A DNA stretch of 64,000 nt, taken from NCBI GenBank assembly GCA_030584005.1, contig CP129486.1, forward strand, positions 62,001 through 126,000, given 5' to 3'. Within the stretch, counting starts at the first letter, position 1. Each line of letters opens with the position of its first letter. This document shows positions 34,501 through 42,740 of the stretch, in pieces. The DNA is from Bdellovibrionota bacterium. GTDB taxonomy: Bacteria; Bdellovibrionota_C; UBA2361; JAFLCA01. The notes beneath the pieces are model-generated. The model saw only the letters and a program-made list of their open reading frames with translations. It ran no database searches and was not told the origin of the DNA. A program made the translations under genes and the position numbers.

Positions 34501-35298
34501 CTAGGCGACCATCTTGGGGAAGAAGCTCTGCAGCTTCTGCTCAAGTGCGAGCGCATTCTCATTGCGGGCGATGCTTTGCATCCCTTCTATCGTGATACGC
34601 TTGATCAGGGCCTGTTCCTTCATGCGGCTGCGGAGCTTTCCCGCCAGAGGCAAACACACGCAGTTGGCGAGCATAGCCCCATACAGTGTGGTAACAAGCG
34701 CCAGACCCATGGCGGGCCCGAGTTGTGTAGGCTTATCGAGAAGCTGCAGCATTTGGATCAGCCCTAAGAGAGTGCCGATCAGCCCCATCGCAGGTGCATA
34801 GGTGCCCATAGTTTCGAGCACGGTGACGGCTCGTGAATCTTGTTCTTCGGAGCAGCGCAGTTCGTTCTCCAGCACTCGACCGATCTCCTCGGCCTTGGTG
34901 CCATCTGCGGTTAATTCTAAGCCAAGGCGCAGAAAACGGTCTCTTACTGCCTGAGAGTGCTGTTCGAGGACCAACACACCACTGCGTCTTGTATCGGCGG
35001 CCAAGCGCAACATCGCGTTGGCTCTTTCGACTGGTGATGACGGCAGCGCGAACCCCTGTTGCAGCGATCGCCAGGTGAAGAGCAGATCGCGGCTCGAGCA
35101 CTGGGTAAGCGTTGCGCCCAAAGTTCCCCCTAGCACCAGCAGGAGGCTGAGCGGGTCAAAGTAGGACGAGGGGACTGCGCTGCCTAGTGCGCCTATAGCG
35201 AGCAGCATTCCTACACAACCAAGACCCAACATAACTGCCGGATCAATCCGCGAGTGCCTCAACGAGATGGGACGTCGGATGCGTTTGTTTAATTTCAT
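34501..35298 (-). CDS. motA: Flagellar motor stator protein MotA
   Basis: 265 residues from ATG 35298; GTG 35370 and ATG 35349 are upstream alternatives. Four membrane helices: about residues 20-40, 45-62, 165-190 and 200-220. LLVLGGTLGATLTQ follows the second helix. The last two contain TYAPAMGLIGTLLGLIQML and GLALVTTLYGAMLANCVCLPLAGKL (in parts), with the conserved Pro and Thr/Ser of the ion path. Its membrane neighbours downstream are the MotB-like proteins. It heads the flagellar operon. Confidence 0.93.
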   Translation of the reverse strand: MKLNKRIRRPISLRHSRIDPAVMLGLGCVGMLLAIGALGSAVPSSYFDPLSLLLVLGGTLGATLTQCSSRDLLFTWRSLQQGFALPSSPVERANAMLRLAADTRRSGVLVLEQHSQAVRDRFLRLGLELTADGTKAEEIGRVLENELRCSEEQDSRAVTVLETMGTYAPAMGLIGTLLGLIQMLQLLDKPTQLGPAMGLALVTTLYGAMLANCVCLPLAGKLRSRMKEQALIKRITIEGMQSIARNENALALEQKLQSFFPKMVA

Positions 35299-35501
35299 GG
35301 GGGTACCGTGCGATTCAAGTCGAGTGCCCACACGGGCACACCGCTCCATGCGCACGGTATCGCAAGGCACATGCCAGCCCCCTATCTGCTAACTCACTGA
35401 AATGGCTGATCGTGCCGCCTAACTGCTGTCAATTCTTTGACAGCCCACTCCGGGAAAGCCCACTCCGGGACACCCACATATCTGCGCTCCCGCGGTCCCA
35501 C

Positions 35502-35529
35502 GGATACGCTGAACGTATACAGCGTATCC
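35502..35529. repeat. GGATACGCTG-family palindrome, copy 2
   Basis: GGATACGCTG (35502-35511) and CAGCGTATCC (35520-35529) are a perfect ten-base inverted repeat with an eight-base loop. It lies in the gap between motA and the APH-like gene. Confidence 0.75.
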
Positions 35530-35668
35530 CCGGATGTTCCTTGGGTTGCCTTAATCGTCTCGTACTCATTCCACACGAGCCTTCCGAATCAGAAATGAAT
35601 TGCAGAATGCAACAGTCAGTTGCCCGGCAGACTAGAGCGCTACCGCTCGACATGGCAGTAACAAGCAT

Positions 35669-36601
35669 TCACGCAGCGAGCACTTCCTTCATGACCTCAC
35701 GCGCACGCGGGAACAGCAGCGCCAGCATGGCCTGGCGCGAAGACTTACTTGGATGATTATCGGGCAGCCGCCCGTGAATCCAGGTCTCTCGTCCCACTAC
35801 TCTGAGCAGGTTAGCTGCGAAACACAGTTGATAAGAGCGCGTCATCGCGAGGCAACGACGCTGTATCTCAGTCTGAACGTGGGGGACTCGGATGCTCAAG
35901 ACCCAGAGCACACTCATATCATACAGCGGGAGATAAGCGCCGCCGAATTCCCAGTCAATCAGGCGGAGATTCCCCCCGTCAATCAGCATGTTCGATGGAA
36001 TGGGATCGCCATGGTTGAATTCAGCACACCAGTCCGAACGTGATTTGAGAGCATCAAGGATAGCTTGGTCCTGCTCCGTGTATAGACCGCGTTCTATGTA
36101 GCTCCCCCAGCACTCATAGTAGCCGTGCAGAACCGTGATGGACGAACCAAGTGCATATCCCTGATATGAGCGGAGTTCCTCTAACACCCTTACGATCTCG
36201 GCCACAGTATGCTCAGTCCAAGCAGATTCTTCTGGATAGCGGTCTGCACTAACCAGGTTACCGGCGAGATACTCTAGGACTATCGCTCCTTCCTCCTCGC
36301 ATATAGATATAACTGCCGGCACTCTGACCGGGGGAGGATGCCTCTGGAACGCCTCGTATACAGCGAGTTCATTGCGAAACGTTTCACGGTAAAACTGATC
36401 ACCCGTTATTCTCGTCTTAACCACCACCGCTCTGTCGTCGAGTTCAGCCGACCAAATGCTACACTTCCCATTGTTTGATATCTCCCTCTTCGGCACGAGC
36501 CGAGCGCCCAACCTCTCGGAGAGCTTTGCGAAGAGCTGAGGATTCTGCACCATATAGAGGATATTAACGCTTAGTCTCAAGCTTCTCAGGCTGCGGGTCA
36601 T
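35669..36601 (-). CDS. Aminoglycoside phosphotransferase/choline kinase-like protein
   Basis: 310 residues of the APH kinase superfamily, small-molecule kinases that use ATP. The catalytic loop is EFNHGDPIPSNMLI (HGDxxxxN) and the metal-binding Asp is in LRLIDWEFGG (DFG-like). The N-lobe Lys is in AVVVKTRITG and the Gly-rich loop is weak. The start codon overlaps the stop of the Nudix gene (ATGA), so the two proteins are made together. The substrate may be a sugar, amino alcohol or nucleoside; antibiotic resistance should not be assumed. Confidence 0.82.
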   Translation of the reverse strand: MTRSLRSLRLSVNILYMVQNPQLFAKLSERLGARLVPKREISNNGKCSIWSAELDDRAVVVKTRITGDQFYRETFRNELAVYEAFQRHPPPVRVPAVISICEEEGAIVLEYLAGNLVSADRYPEESAWTEHTVAEIVRVLEELRSYQGYALGSSITVLHGYYECWGSYIERGLYTEQDQAILDALKSRSDWCAEFNHGDPIPSNMLIDGGNLRLIDWEFGGAYLPLYDMSVLWVLSIRVPHVQTEIQRRCLAMTRSYQLCFAANLLRVVGRETWIHGRLPDNHPSKSSRQAMLALLFPRAREVMKEVLAA

Positions 36602-37125
36602 ACCAGAGATGCCAGCTGCCGAATGCGCTCCTTGAGGGCGGCCTCATAGAGTTCGATCTCTTTACGGATGGCAGGAAGCTTGATCGCTTCTTCGGGGCTA
36701 AAAAGCGATCGTGCAGGTCCCTCTTCGCCTTCGTCAAAGTGCTCTATTGAACCCACTTCTGCCAGGTATATGAGCATAAAACTCTTGGGGTAGGGGTAGG
36801 GCCAATTGGCAGGACGCGGCGCTTGCACTTCAACATCCAGATACCCCATCAACTCATAGCTGCGGAGCGTGGCCCCCGCCTCCTCATACACCTCTCGAAG
36901 CAACGCTTCCTCAGGGGTCTCCCCTGCTTCTATGTGCCCTCCCAAAAGGTCCCAATCGCCAACCTCTTCACGATGGGCGAGCAACAACTTGTCACCCTCA
37001 AAGACAAAGGCAAACACCGCGGTCACTAAGGCCAGATCTGGGTACTCATCGCCCAAATAGGTGCGCACCGTATGGGGAGATGGAAGCCAGGGGAGCTTCT
37101 CCTGGGTGCGAATAATTCTCTTCAT
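36598..37125 (-). CDS. Nudix hydrolase
   Basis: 175 residues. The Nudix box GGHIEAGETPEEALLREVYEEAG fits GX5EX7REUXEEXGU exactly (quoted in parts with key residues Gly, Glu, Arg-Glu, Glu-Glu). Nudix enzymes hydrolyse nucleoside diphosphates linked to another moiety. An N-terminal extension of about 30 residues and a C-terminal helix (IRKEIELYEAALKERIRQL) flank the domain. The four-base overlap with the kinase gene suggests a two-step salvage or housecleaning pathway. Confidence 0.9.
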   Translation of the reverse strand: MKRIIRTQEKLPWLPSPHTVRTYLGDEYPDLALVTAVFAFVFEGDKLLLAHREEVGDWDLLGGHIEAGETPEEALLREVYEEAGATLRSYELMGYLDVEVQAPRPANWPYPYPKSFMLIYLAEVGSIEHFDEGEEGPARSLFSPEEAIKLPAIRKEIELYEAALKERIRQLASLV

Positions 37126-37285
37126 CCGGGCCGAGTCCGCATCTTAATAAGGGTAATTACAGCTGATTTTTTGGCCGCTTACCCTTTAACTTATTGAGAC
37201 AATTGCCGATTAATCTTACACGGGCTGAACTCCTGATAACAGGGGGCTTTCGCACGGAATAATGGGCCCAAGGCCCTAGAAGCAT

Positions 37286-37723
37286 ATGCGTACACTGATC
37301 ATCGAAGACGATCCAACGAATCAACGGCTCATGGAAGCCTACCTCTCCCCTCTGGGTGAGTGTGTACTGGCAAACGACGGCAGCCAAGGGATAGAGCGCT
37401 TTGCCAGCGCTCTCGAGGATGAGAAACCCTTTGACCTAGTGTGCATCGACATCATGATGCCGGACATGGATGGCGTAGCCGCACTCAAAAAGATCCGCGA
37501 GATGGAATCGGAGTCGGGCCGCTACGGGTCGCAGGAGGCCAAGGTCCTGATGGTAAGCGCCGTGGCTGATAAGGAGATAGTCGTTGAGGCCTTCAAGCAG
37601 GGCTGCGAAGCCTACATCATCAAACCGGTGCAGCGCGAAGAGCTCTTTCGCCACCTCAAAACCTTTGGGTTCGAAGCCCTCCAACAGAACGGGCCCAAGA
37701 AAACATCCCCTACATCCCGTTAG
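37286..37723 (+). CDS. Single-domain response regulator
   Basis: 145 residues, a stand-alone CheY-like receiver. The acidic pair is in LIIEDDPTNQRLM, the acceptor Asp in VCIDIMMPDMDG, the Thr/Ser switch in LMVSAVADKE and the Lys in YIIKPVQREE. An extra loop after the acceptor helix (ESESGRYGSQEAK) is longer than in CheY. No kinase is adjacent. A possible role is signalling to the flagellar switch, whose FliM keeps its CheY-binding helix. Confidence 0.92.
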   Translation: MRTLIIEDDPTNQRLMEAYLSPLGECVLANDGSQGIERFASALEDEKPFDLVCIDIMMPDMDGVAALKKIREMESESGRYGSQEAKVLMVSAVADKEIVVEAFKQGCEAYIIKPVQREELFRHLKTFGFEALQQNGPKKTSPTSR

Positions 37724-37840
37724 TCTCAAGAGTGCGTAACCCACTCAACTCGACGCGGCAAGCTGCAGCGGCTCGCTTCTTGCTCCTTTTCTCCTGCTCG
37801 CGGTAACCTTACGCAGATCAGAGACCTACTCAGCGCAGAC

Positions 37841-38887
37841 ATGACCTGGCTTCACACTCTCGACCCATTTGCCATCCAGTTCACTGAAAACTTCGGCATC
37901 CGCTGGTACGGACTCGCCTACCTGGCAGGATTTGTAGCCAGCTACTACTTCATACGCCTGCTCGCCAGGCGTGGACTGACCCCGCTCCCGCCCGAGAAGG
38001 TGGGTGATTTTGTGTTCGCCGTCGCAGTTGGTGTCGTAGTGGGTGGACGGCTTGGATACTGCATCTTTTACAATCCGAACCTATTTCTTCAGTTCACCAG
38101 CAGTCCTCCCTTTTGGGGTGCCCTGGCCATGCATCAAGGCGGTATGGCTAGTCACGGTGGTATTTTGGGGCTGTTCCTGGCCTGCCTGTATTTCTCCCGC
38201 AAAGAGAAGCTTCCGCTTTTTGCCTTGGCAGACCTGACCACGGTTGGCGGCAGTCTGGGGGTGTTCTTCGGTCGGCTAGCGAACTTCGTAAACGGGGAGC
38301 TGCCGGGCCGACCGGTGAGTGGGAACACCTCGTGGGCTGTCAAGTTCCCACAGGAGATCCTCAATTGGCCGGCTCAATCGCCTGAGAAGCTGGCCGATCT
38401 GGCACCGGCAGTCACTGCACTTGGCACCTCCAAAGAGCAATGGCTCGAGCTCACCACCACCCCGCTCAGTGCGGCAGACCTGCACACGATCGAGCCTATC
38501 CTGCAGCGGGTCATTGCATCGGTGCAGCAAGGGAATCTGTACCTGCAGTCACAGTTGATGCCCTTGTTGACCGCGCGCTACCCGTCGCAACTTTACGCGG
38601 CGCTCCTTGAGGGCCTTACGATATTTGTGCTCATGGTTATTTTGTGGTGCTTTGCCAGGCGGCCAGGGGTAATTGCGGCCTCCTACATGTTCCTCTATCC
38701 AACCATGCGCATTCTGAGCGAATCCTACCGATTGCCCGATGCGCATCTTGGCTTTCAGGCCTGGGGCCTCACCCGTGGCCAGTGGTTAAGCGTCGCCATG
38801 TACGGCTGCGCCTTGGCAGTGGCTTATTTCGTCTTCAGAAGTTCGAGGGACACCTCTTTCAACCACAAGGAGCATGCACATGACTAA
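37841..38887 (+). CDS. lgt: Prolipoprotein diacylglyceryl transferase
   Basis: Transfers diacylglycerol from phosphatidylglycerol to the lipobox Cys of prolipoproteins in the inner membrane. 348 residues versus about 290 in E. coli. Signature GRLANFVNGELPGRP is intact, as are GIRWYGLAYLAGF, VGGRLGYCIFYNP, MASHGGILG and SQLYAALLEGL. The extra length is one insertion of about 75 residues between the KFP strand and RYPSQLY. The C-terminus (LSESYRLPDAHLGFQAWGLTRGQWLS, in parts) contains the last membrane helix. Its end overlaps the MazG-like gene by eight bases. It serves the many lipoproteins in the window. Confidence 0.96.
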   Translation: MTWLHTLDPFAIQFTENFGIRWYGLAYLAGFVASYYFIRLLARRGLTPLPPEKVGDFVFAVAVGVVVGGRLGYCIFYNPNLFLQFTSSPPFWGALAMHQGGMASHGGILGLFLACLYFSRKEKLPLFALADLTTVGGSLGVFFGRLANFVNGELPGRPVSGNTSWAVKFPQEILNWPAQSPEKLADLAPAVTALGTSKEQWLELTTTPLSAADLHTIEPILQRVIASVQQGNLYLQSQLMPLLTARYPSQLYAALLEGLTIFVLMVILWCFARRPGVIAASYMFLYPTMRILSESYRLPDAHLGFQAWGLTRGQWLSVAMYGCALAVAYFVFRSSRDTSFNHKEHAHD

Positions 38888-39227
38888 TCTTGAAGATCTC
38901 ACTGCCCGCGCCATCGCCTTTAGAGATGAGCGCAACTGGAAGCAGTTTCATAATGCGAAAGATGCCGCGCTCTCCTTGGTGCTGGAAGCAGCCGAACTGC
39001 TTGAGCTGTTCCAATGGAAGAACGGTGCTGAGATTGATCAAGTAGTTCGCACACACCATAGCGCGCTGAGTGATGAACTGGCCGATGTGCTGTACTGGGT
39101 ATTGCTACTGGCCAATGACAGTGGCGTTGATTTGCGCCGTGCGTTCGAGGACAAGCTTGCCAAGAACGAAACAAAGTATCCCACCGAAAAAGCGCGAAAC
39201 CGCAAGGAGAAGTATTCGCAACTATAA
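38880..39227 (+). CDS. MazG-like nucleotide pyrophosphohydrolase
   Basis: 115 residues of the all-alpha NTP pyrophosphatase superfamily, which removes non-canonical or excess dNTPs. The metal-binding EExxE...ExxD pattern is seen as LEAAELLELFQW and ALSDELADVLYWVLLLAND. The C-terminal NETKYPTEKARN is typical of the dCTP pyrophosphatase-like branch. AAGGAG (38867-38872) is seven bases from ATG 38880 and only one from ATG 38874, so 38880 was chosen. The start overlaps the end of lgt. Confidence 0.9.
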   Translation: MTNLEDLTARAIAFRDERNWKQFHNAKDAALSLVLEAAELLELFQWKNGAEIDQVVRTHHSALSDELADVLYWVLLLANDSGVDLRRAFEDKLAKNETKYPTEKARNRKEKYSQL

Positions 39228-39269
39228 TAGGGAAAAGATTCCCTAAGCCTACGTTAGACATCACCGAAG

Positions 39270-39310
39270 CAAAACAAGAAAAACCTCTCCCCAAGAAGCA
39301 CCCCGGGGAG
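39270..39310 (-). terminator. Rho-independent terminator of the 39389-39805 gene
   Basis: CTCCCC (39287-39292) and GGGGAG (39305-39310) pair across a 12-base loop that is itself partly self-complementary. On the minus strand the stem is followed by AGGTTTTTCTTGTTTT. Confidence 0.7.
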
Positions 39311-39388
39311 CAAAGTGTCGCGTGCGTCTTGGCGCGCGGCACTCGCTCACCCGGGGTGCTGTTGTCTGTTTCCACACGAGTCCTAGGG

Positions 39389-39805
39389 TCAGGACGCCAC
39401 CGCGACACGGGGTCGCGACAGCCTGACACCGGTGCCCTGGAGCACCTCGAGGAGGATGGAAGCCGCTTCACTGACCCGCTGCTGGTGATCGCGCTTCCAT
39501 GGCACACACACCTCACGGTGACCGCCCGGGCCCTTGAGGTCGAGCTTCACGGCATCGCTGTGGGCGCACATACGGCCCGTGATGGTGACCTCGCCGGCGG
39601 TGGGGTGCTTCATGCGCCCCGTCAGAGTCCCCTTCCCGAGCACGGCTCGAGCCGCGTGCACCGCGTCGACGATCTTGCTGATCGCCGCCTGACGCCCTTT
39701 GGCGTCAAAGGCGGACTCCAGCTCGATCTCCGTCGGCGGAGTCTGCGGCGTGGTACGAGTGCGGGTCGAGGCCGGCTTCTTCGAGACAGAACGGTGGTGA
39801 GACAT
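39389..39805 (-). CDS. Unknown 138-residue protein with a structured leader
   Basis: Start ATG 39805 is favoured by GGAGAGATC directly before it. A longer plus-strand frame (39329-40039) covers the same DNA but has no ribosome-binding site and a shadow-like composition. The N-terminal 30 residues are basic and Thr/Pro-rich. The rest reads as a compact alpha+beta domain: AISKIVDAVHAARAVLGKGTL, a beta segment EVTITGRMCAHSDAVKLDL, and a final helix SEAASILLEVLQG. No family was recognised. An 8-bp inverted repeat (39824-39848) lies in the leader and a terminator follows the gene, so it is a separate unit. Confidence 0.55.
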   Translation of the reverse strand: MSHHRSVSKKPASTRTRTTPQTPPTEIELESAFDAKGRQAAISKIVDAVHAARAVLGKGTLTGRMKHPTAGEVTITGRMCAHSDAVKLDLKGPGGHREVCVPWKRDHQQRVSEAASILLEVLQGTGVRLSRPRVAVAS

Positions 39806-39823
39806 GATCTCTCCAATCGCAGG

Positions 39824-39848
39824 GCCAGACAACGCGACGCTGTCTGGC
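39824..39848 (-). promoter_or_regulatory. Inverted repeat in the leader of the 39389-39805 gene
   Basis: GCCAGACA (39824-39831) and TGTCTGGC (39841-39848) are perfectly complementary with a nine-base spacer. It ends 19 bases before the start codon on the minus strand. It could be an operator or an mRNA hairpin close to the ribosome-binding site. Confidence 0.5.
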
Positions 39849-40127
39849 AGGAACAGGGGAGTAGGAAATGGTACAAACCCTTAAGCCTAACGAAGGCTCA
39901 GGGCCAATGGGGGCTTCGCAAGTCCTCATCAGGCCTAAGCCGTACAAGTTCAGCTACCCAACACTTACGCGAAAAGAGCATCGAACGTGATCTGTCACGA
40001 CAGCAGGATCTGATTACTGGGTCCGTGGAACACGTCTAGATGATCACAGCTAACAGGAATCTGACCGTTAAGCAATTTAGCAAAAATAGATCTTCAGAAT
40101 ACTTGACTAACGAAACGCCGTTCTGAC

Positions 40128-40607
40128 TTATTCCTCGGGGGTCGGTGGTTCCATCGGGGTAGCGGTGCGGGTCATCAGCTGCCTTGCAGCCATGGCCTGC
40201 TCAAGGGTTAGATTGAGGTCCTTTCGAAGCTGGGTGGCAAGAGATGCCTCCTGAAACCCGATATTTCCATCGGACTCCACGATCTTCCAAGCATAGGCAA
40301 GCAGGGTCTGCTTCTCCTCGACCGTAAGGGACTCACGAAGAAGTGTGGAAAACTCGTCTAACTTGCCGGGTTCTTTAAGCAGCAGTTCGGCGACCTCTAT
40401 AAGCTCGCCAGCTTCAACATCAGAGATCCGAAATTCTCGATTGAGGGCGGCCACAAGCTGCCTAATTTCATTCGAGCCACACTCCCGATCGATGCGTGCC
40501 ACATGCAGGAGCACGGCGATGCAGGCAACTTGAAGCTCCTGCGCCGACGGACGCTTCCCATTAATCGCGGGCCGTCCTCGTACAAATGCCCTCAGATCTC
40601 GAAACAT
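40128..40607 (-). CDS. TerB-like protein
   Basis: 159 residues; ATG 40607 follows GAGGTGG. The helical domain begins ELQVACIAVLLHVARIDRECGSNEIRQLVAALNREF and continues with LTVEEKQTLLAYAWKIVESDGNIGFQEASLATQLRKDLNL (in parts). It has two helix-acidic repeats ending in D.....E patterns, as in TerB/DjlA N-terminal domains, which bind metal at the membrane surface. The charged tail ends in TPPTPEE-like Pro-rich sequence. TerB proteins belong to tellurite/stress systems, but stand-alone members have broad unknown roles. It lies downstream of two unknown overlapping genes on the same strand. Confidence 0.82.
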   Translation of the reverse strand: MFRDLRAFVRGRPAINGKRPSAQELQVACIAVLLHVARIDRECGSNEIRQLVAALNREFRISDVEAGELIEVAELLLKEPGKLDEFSTLLRESLTVEEKQTLLAYAWKIVESDGNIGFQEASLATQLRKDLNLTLEQAMAARQLMTRTATPMEPPTPEE

Positions 40608-40744
40608 ATCCACCTCAATAGCAAGCTTACCGCCAAAGGCGCACGTAAGCTAACCCTTGTTTGGATGTGCGTTCAAGAAAATTCTATCGCTGTCCAAGCA
40701 ACTGCAGGTCGCAGGAACACGGACCACTGGAATCTGAGAAAAGG

Positions 40745-40903
40745 CTACTCGTCCGATTGACCGGAATAGCCGCTGCCATCATCTCGGAGGCTTTGCTCGC
40801 TCTCAATCAGGAACGCCAAGAGCTCACTTACTACCTGCCGCAGCTCCAGGGGCAGCGGCACAGAATTGGGAGATGCAATGTGCTGAAAATCCTTATCGTT
40901 CAT
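40745..40903 (-). CDS. Small acidic protein overlapping the upstream gene
   Basis: 52 residues starting at ATG 40903, which overlaps the stop of the upstream gene as ATGA, a common sign of coupled translation. The sequence MNDKDFQHIASPNSVPLPLE leads into a helix LRQVVSELLAFLIESEQSLRDDG and an acidic end. No family was recognised. An in-frame extension to 40945 exists but would lie inside the upstream gene. Confidence 0.55.
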   Translation of the reverse strand: MNDKDFQHIASPNSVPLPLELRQVVSELLAFLIESEQSLRDDGSGYSGQSDE

Positions 40904-41355
40904 CGAGAATGCTTCATCTTTTCCAGTTCTCGCGGCAATCGCCATCCGCCAGTGCGGGGCTGCTCTTCGCCGCCAAACAGGAGGGTATTTGATCGCTCGT
41001 AGTCATAGAGTGCTTCAATAAAATTCGTCGTCGCTCGGGTTGCATACTCCACAATAAAATAGTTGAGCGAGCGGGAGGCATGTGCAAGAGCCCTGCGGAT
41101 ATCCCTATCAACGGGACCAAGGTTGTCGCCATTCTCCTTAAACACTCGACGGAATTGCTCGGCCAGATCCTCTGCCGTCGCATCCTTGTCCCATTCCATC
41201 ATTTCAATAATGCGATGGGCCCGACTGCGCTTAGACTCCCGTAGCACGATGAATCGCGCCACAAACGCAGTACGTCTCGCCCGCGCAAGATCGCTCTCCG
41301 AAAATCTTCCGTAATCCGGTGGTAGTTTCCCGCCCTGCACGCTCGATTGTTCCAT
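40900..41355 (-). CDS. Unknown 151-residue helical protein
   Basis: Start ATG 41355 follows AGGTGTGG; GTG 41361 is two codons earlier. The protein is mostly helical with many Arg/Glu residues: DLARARRTAFVARFIVLRESKRSRAHRIIEMMEWDKDATAEDLAEQFRRVF (in parts), then SLNYFIVEYATRATTNFIEALYDYERSN. There is no signal or membrane segment. No homologous family was recognised. It is the first gene of a minus-strand unit with the small overlapping gene and TerB, and is divergent from the RibBA-like gene, with an 18-bp palindrome between them. Confidence 0.6.
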   Translation of the reverse strand: MEQSSVQGGKLPPDYGRFSESDLARARRTAFVARFIVLRESKRSRAHRIIEMMEWDKDATAEDLAEQFRRVFKENGDNLGPVDRDIRRALAHASRSLNYFIVEYATRATTNFIEALYDYERSNTLLFGGEEQPRTGGWRLPRELEKMKHSR

Positions 41356-41483
41356 TGCCACACCTGATATTTAATCTTGAGCCCTTCACCCACACACCAA
41401 CGGGCTGCCTGCTTGACCAATCTCTCCTCTTTAAGTCGTCATATGGCGGCGATGCCTTAACCCGAAAATTGCCTTACTGAACT

Positions 41484-41501
41484 GAGGCCTGGCCAGGCCT
41501 C
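41484..41501. promoter_or_regulatory. Perfect 18-bp palindrome between divergent genes
   Basis: GAGGCCTGGCCAGGCCTC is self-complementary without a loop. It sits 128 bp upstream of the minus-strand gene and 82 bp upstream of the RibBA-like gene, a suitable place for a dimeric regulator, though such GC-rich palindromes can also arise by chance. Confidence 0.4.
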
Positions 41502-41582
41502 CTTGCAAATTCAATAAGTTATACCGCGGCTTGCTTCCGCCCGTGCTTTCGCTACGGTAGCGGCAGAGCAACAAACACCCTT

Positions 41583-42716
41583 ATGACTAACTGGTTCACT
41601 GAGTTCCAAAAGTTCCACCAAAGCTTTTTGAGGCGCGGATTGGCTGTGCTCGTCGACCAGGAAGCCAGAACGCCTCGGGCAGTCGTTCTGACCCCGGGGG
41701 ACCACGTTACCGCCGCGACGCTCAATGAACTGCTCTCCCTCACAGGAGGTATTCCCTTCGTGGCCATTCCCGAAGCTCAGGCCAACGGGCTCATGCTGCT
41801 TGAACTGCCTGCGCGCCTGTCCCACAACGCAAGAGAGGCCACCCGCTCATTCGTTTCCGTGGAAGCCAGGGAGGGGGTGAGCACCGGAATCAGCGCCGAG
41901 GATAGAGCACGCACTATCCAAATACTTGCTGAGTCCCCTCCCCAGCCAAGAAAGCTCGTCCGTCCCGGACATGTTTTCCCGGTCGCCGTAGTCGAAGGTG
42001 GTACATTGGTCAGAAATGCCCTTCCCGAAGGCGCCTTTGACCTTGGGGTGCTGTGCGCGTCAGCACACGCGGTCGTCTTCAGCGACCTCCTCGATGCAAA
42101 GGGGGAGATTCCCTCCCTCGATGCGATGCATGCGTTTTGCAATCAACACCAGCTTCCGGCAATCACACTTTCTCAACTCGTTGCCCATCGGCTTGAGGCG
42201 GAACAGCTCGTCTACAGAGTGTCTGACGCCCGCATTCCTACCTCTACGGGCGGCGATTTGCGGGCGGTAGTCTATCGAAGTCGTGTATATGACGGAGAGC
42301 ATGTGGCCCTGATAAAGGGCGATATCAGCGGCAGCGATCCGGTTCTCACTCGAGTGCAGCGCGAGCACACCTTGACCGATGTTTTTTCAGGAACATTGAG
42401 TAAATCCCGGGAGCATCTTCATTTCGCTCTGCGAGAAATTGGGCGGGTCGGTCGAGGCGTAGTGGTGTATCTACGTAGCAATGATTTTGGAGCGCTGGCG
42501 AGCGGAGCGGGCAGCGCACTCGGAGATCGTGCCGCGCTGATGCGTGGCTATGGCATTGGCGCCCAGATTCTGCGGGACCTTGGCGTGACTCGGGTACGCT
42601 TACTCACCGGCAGTCCGAAGCGGCTTGCTGGACTCAAGTCCTTTGGAATCGATATAGTGGAACAGCTTGAGCTTCCAAGGGATCTCTCGGCATTGACAAA
42701 CGGCCCCCCTGAATGA
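41583..42716 (+). CDS. RibBA-like protein with both active sites eroded
   Basis: 377 residues aligned from end to end with the bifunctional riboflavin enzyme RibBA. The first half follows DHBP synthase: RRGLAVLVDQEARTPRAVVLTPGDHVT, FVSVEAREGVSTGISAEDRARTI and RPGHVFPVAVVEGGTLVRNALPE (in parts). The DDExRENEGD metal motif is reduced to DQEARTPRA. The second half follows GTP cyclohydrolase II (RVQREHTLTDVFSGTLSKSREHLHFALREIGRVGRGVVVYLRS, in parts). All three zinc Cys of CxxxDVFGSxRCDCGxQ are missing and GRGIGL is not kept. It is probably not a riboflavin enzyme. It is 24 bp from the HD gene and likely cotranscribed. Confidence 0.75.
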   Translation: MTNWFTEFQKFHQSFLRRGLAVLVDQEARTPRAVVLTPGDHVTAATLNELLSLTGGIPFVAIPEAQANGLMLLELPARLSHNAREATRSFVSVEAREGVSTGISAEDRARTIQILAESPPQPRKLVRPGHVFPVAVVEGGTLVRNALPEGAFDLGVLCASAHAVVFSDLLDAKGEIPSLDAMHAFCNQHQLPAITLSQLVAHRLEAEQLVYRVSDARIPTSTGGDLRAVVYRSRVYDGEHVALIKGDISGSDPVLTRVQREHTLTDVFSGTLSKSREHLHFALREIGRVGRGVVVYLRSNDFGALASGAGSALGDRAALMRGYGIGAQILRDLGVTRVRLLTGSPKRLAGLKSFGIDIVEQLELPRDLSALTNGPPE

Positions 42717-42740
42717 CTGAGTTGCTAGGAATATTCGCCT

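Noticed and set aside
35669..36601. Antibiotic resistance aminoglycoside kinase
   Set aside because: Superfamily motifs alone do not show specificity, and coupling to a Nudix gene suggests metabolism.
39329..40039. 236-residue plus-strand frame over the unknown gene
   Set aside because: No ribosome-binding site, His/Arg/Gly-rich shadow composition, and the minus-strand frame has a clear start, leader and terminator.
41583..42716. Functional riboflavin synthesis enzyme RibBA
   Set aside because: Catalytic and zinc residues of both domains are missing.
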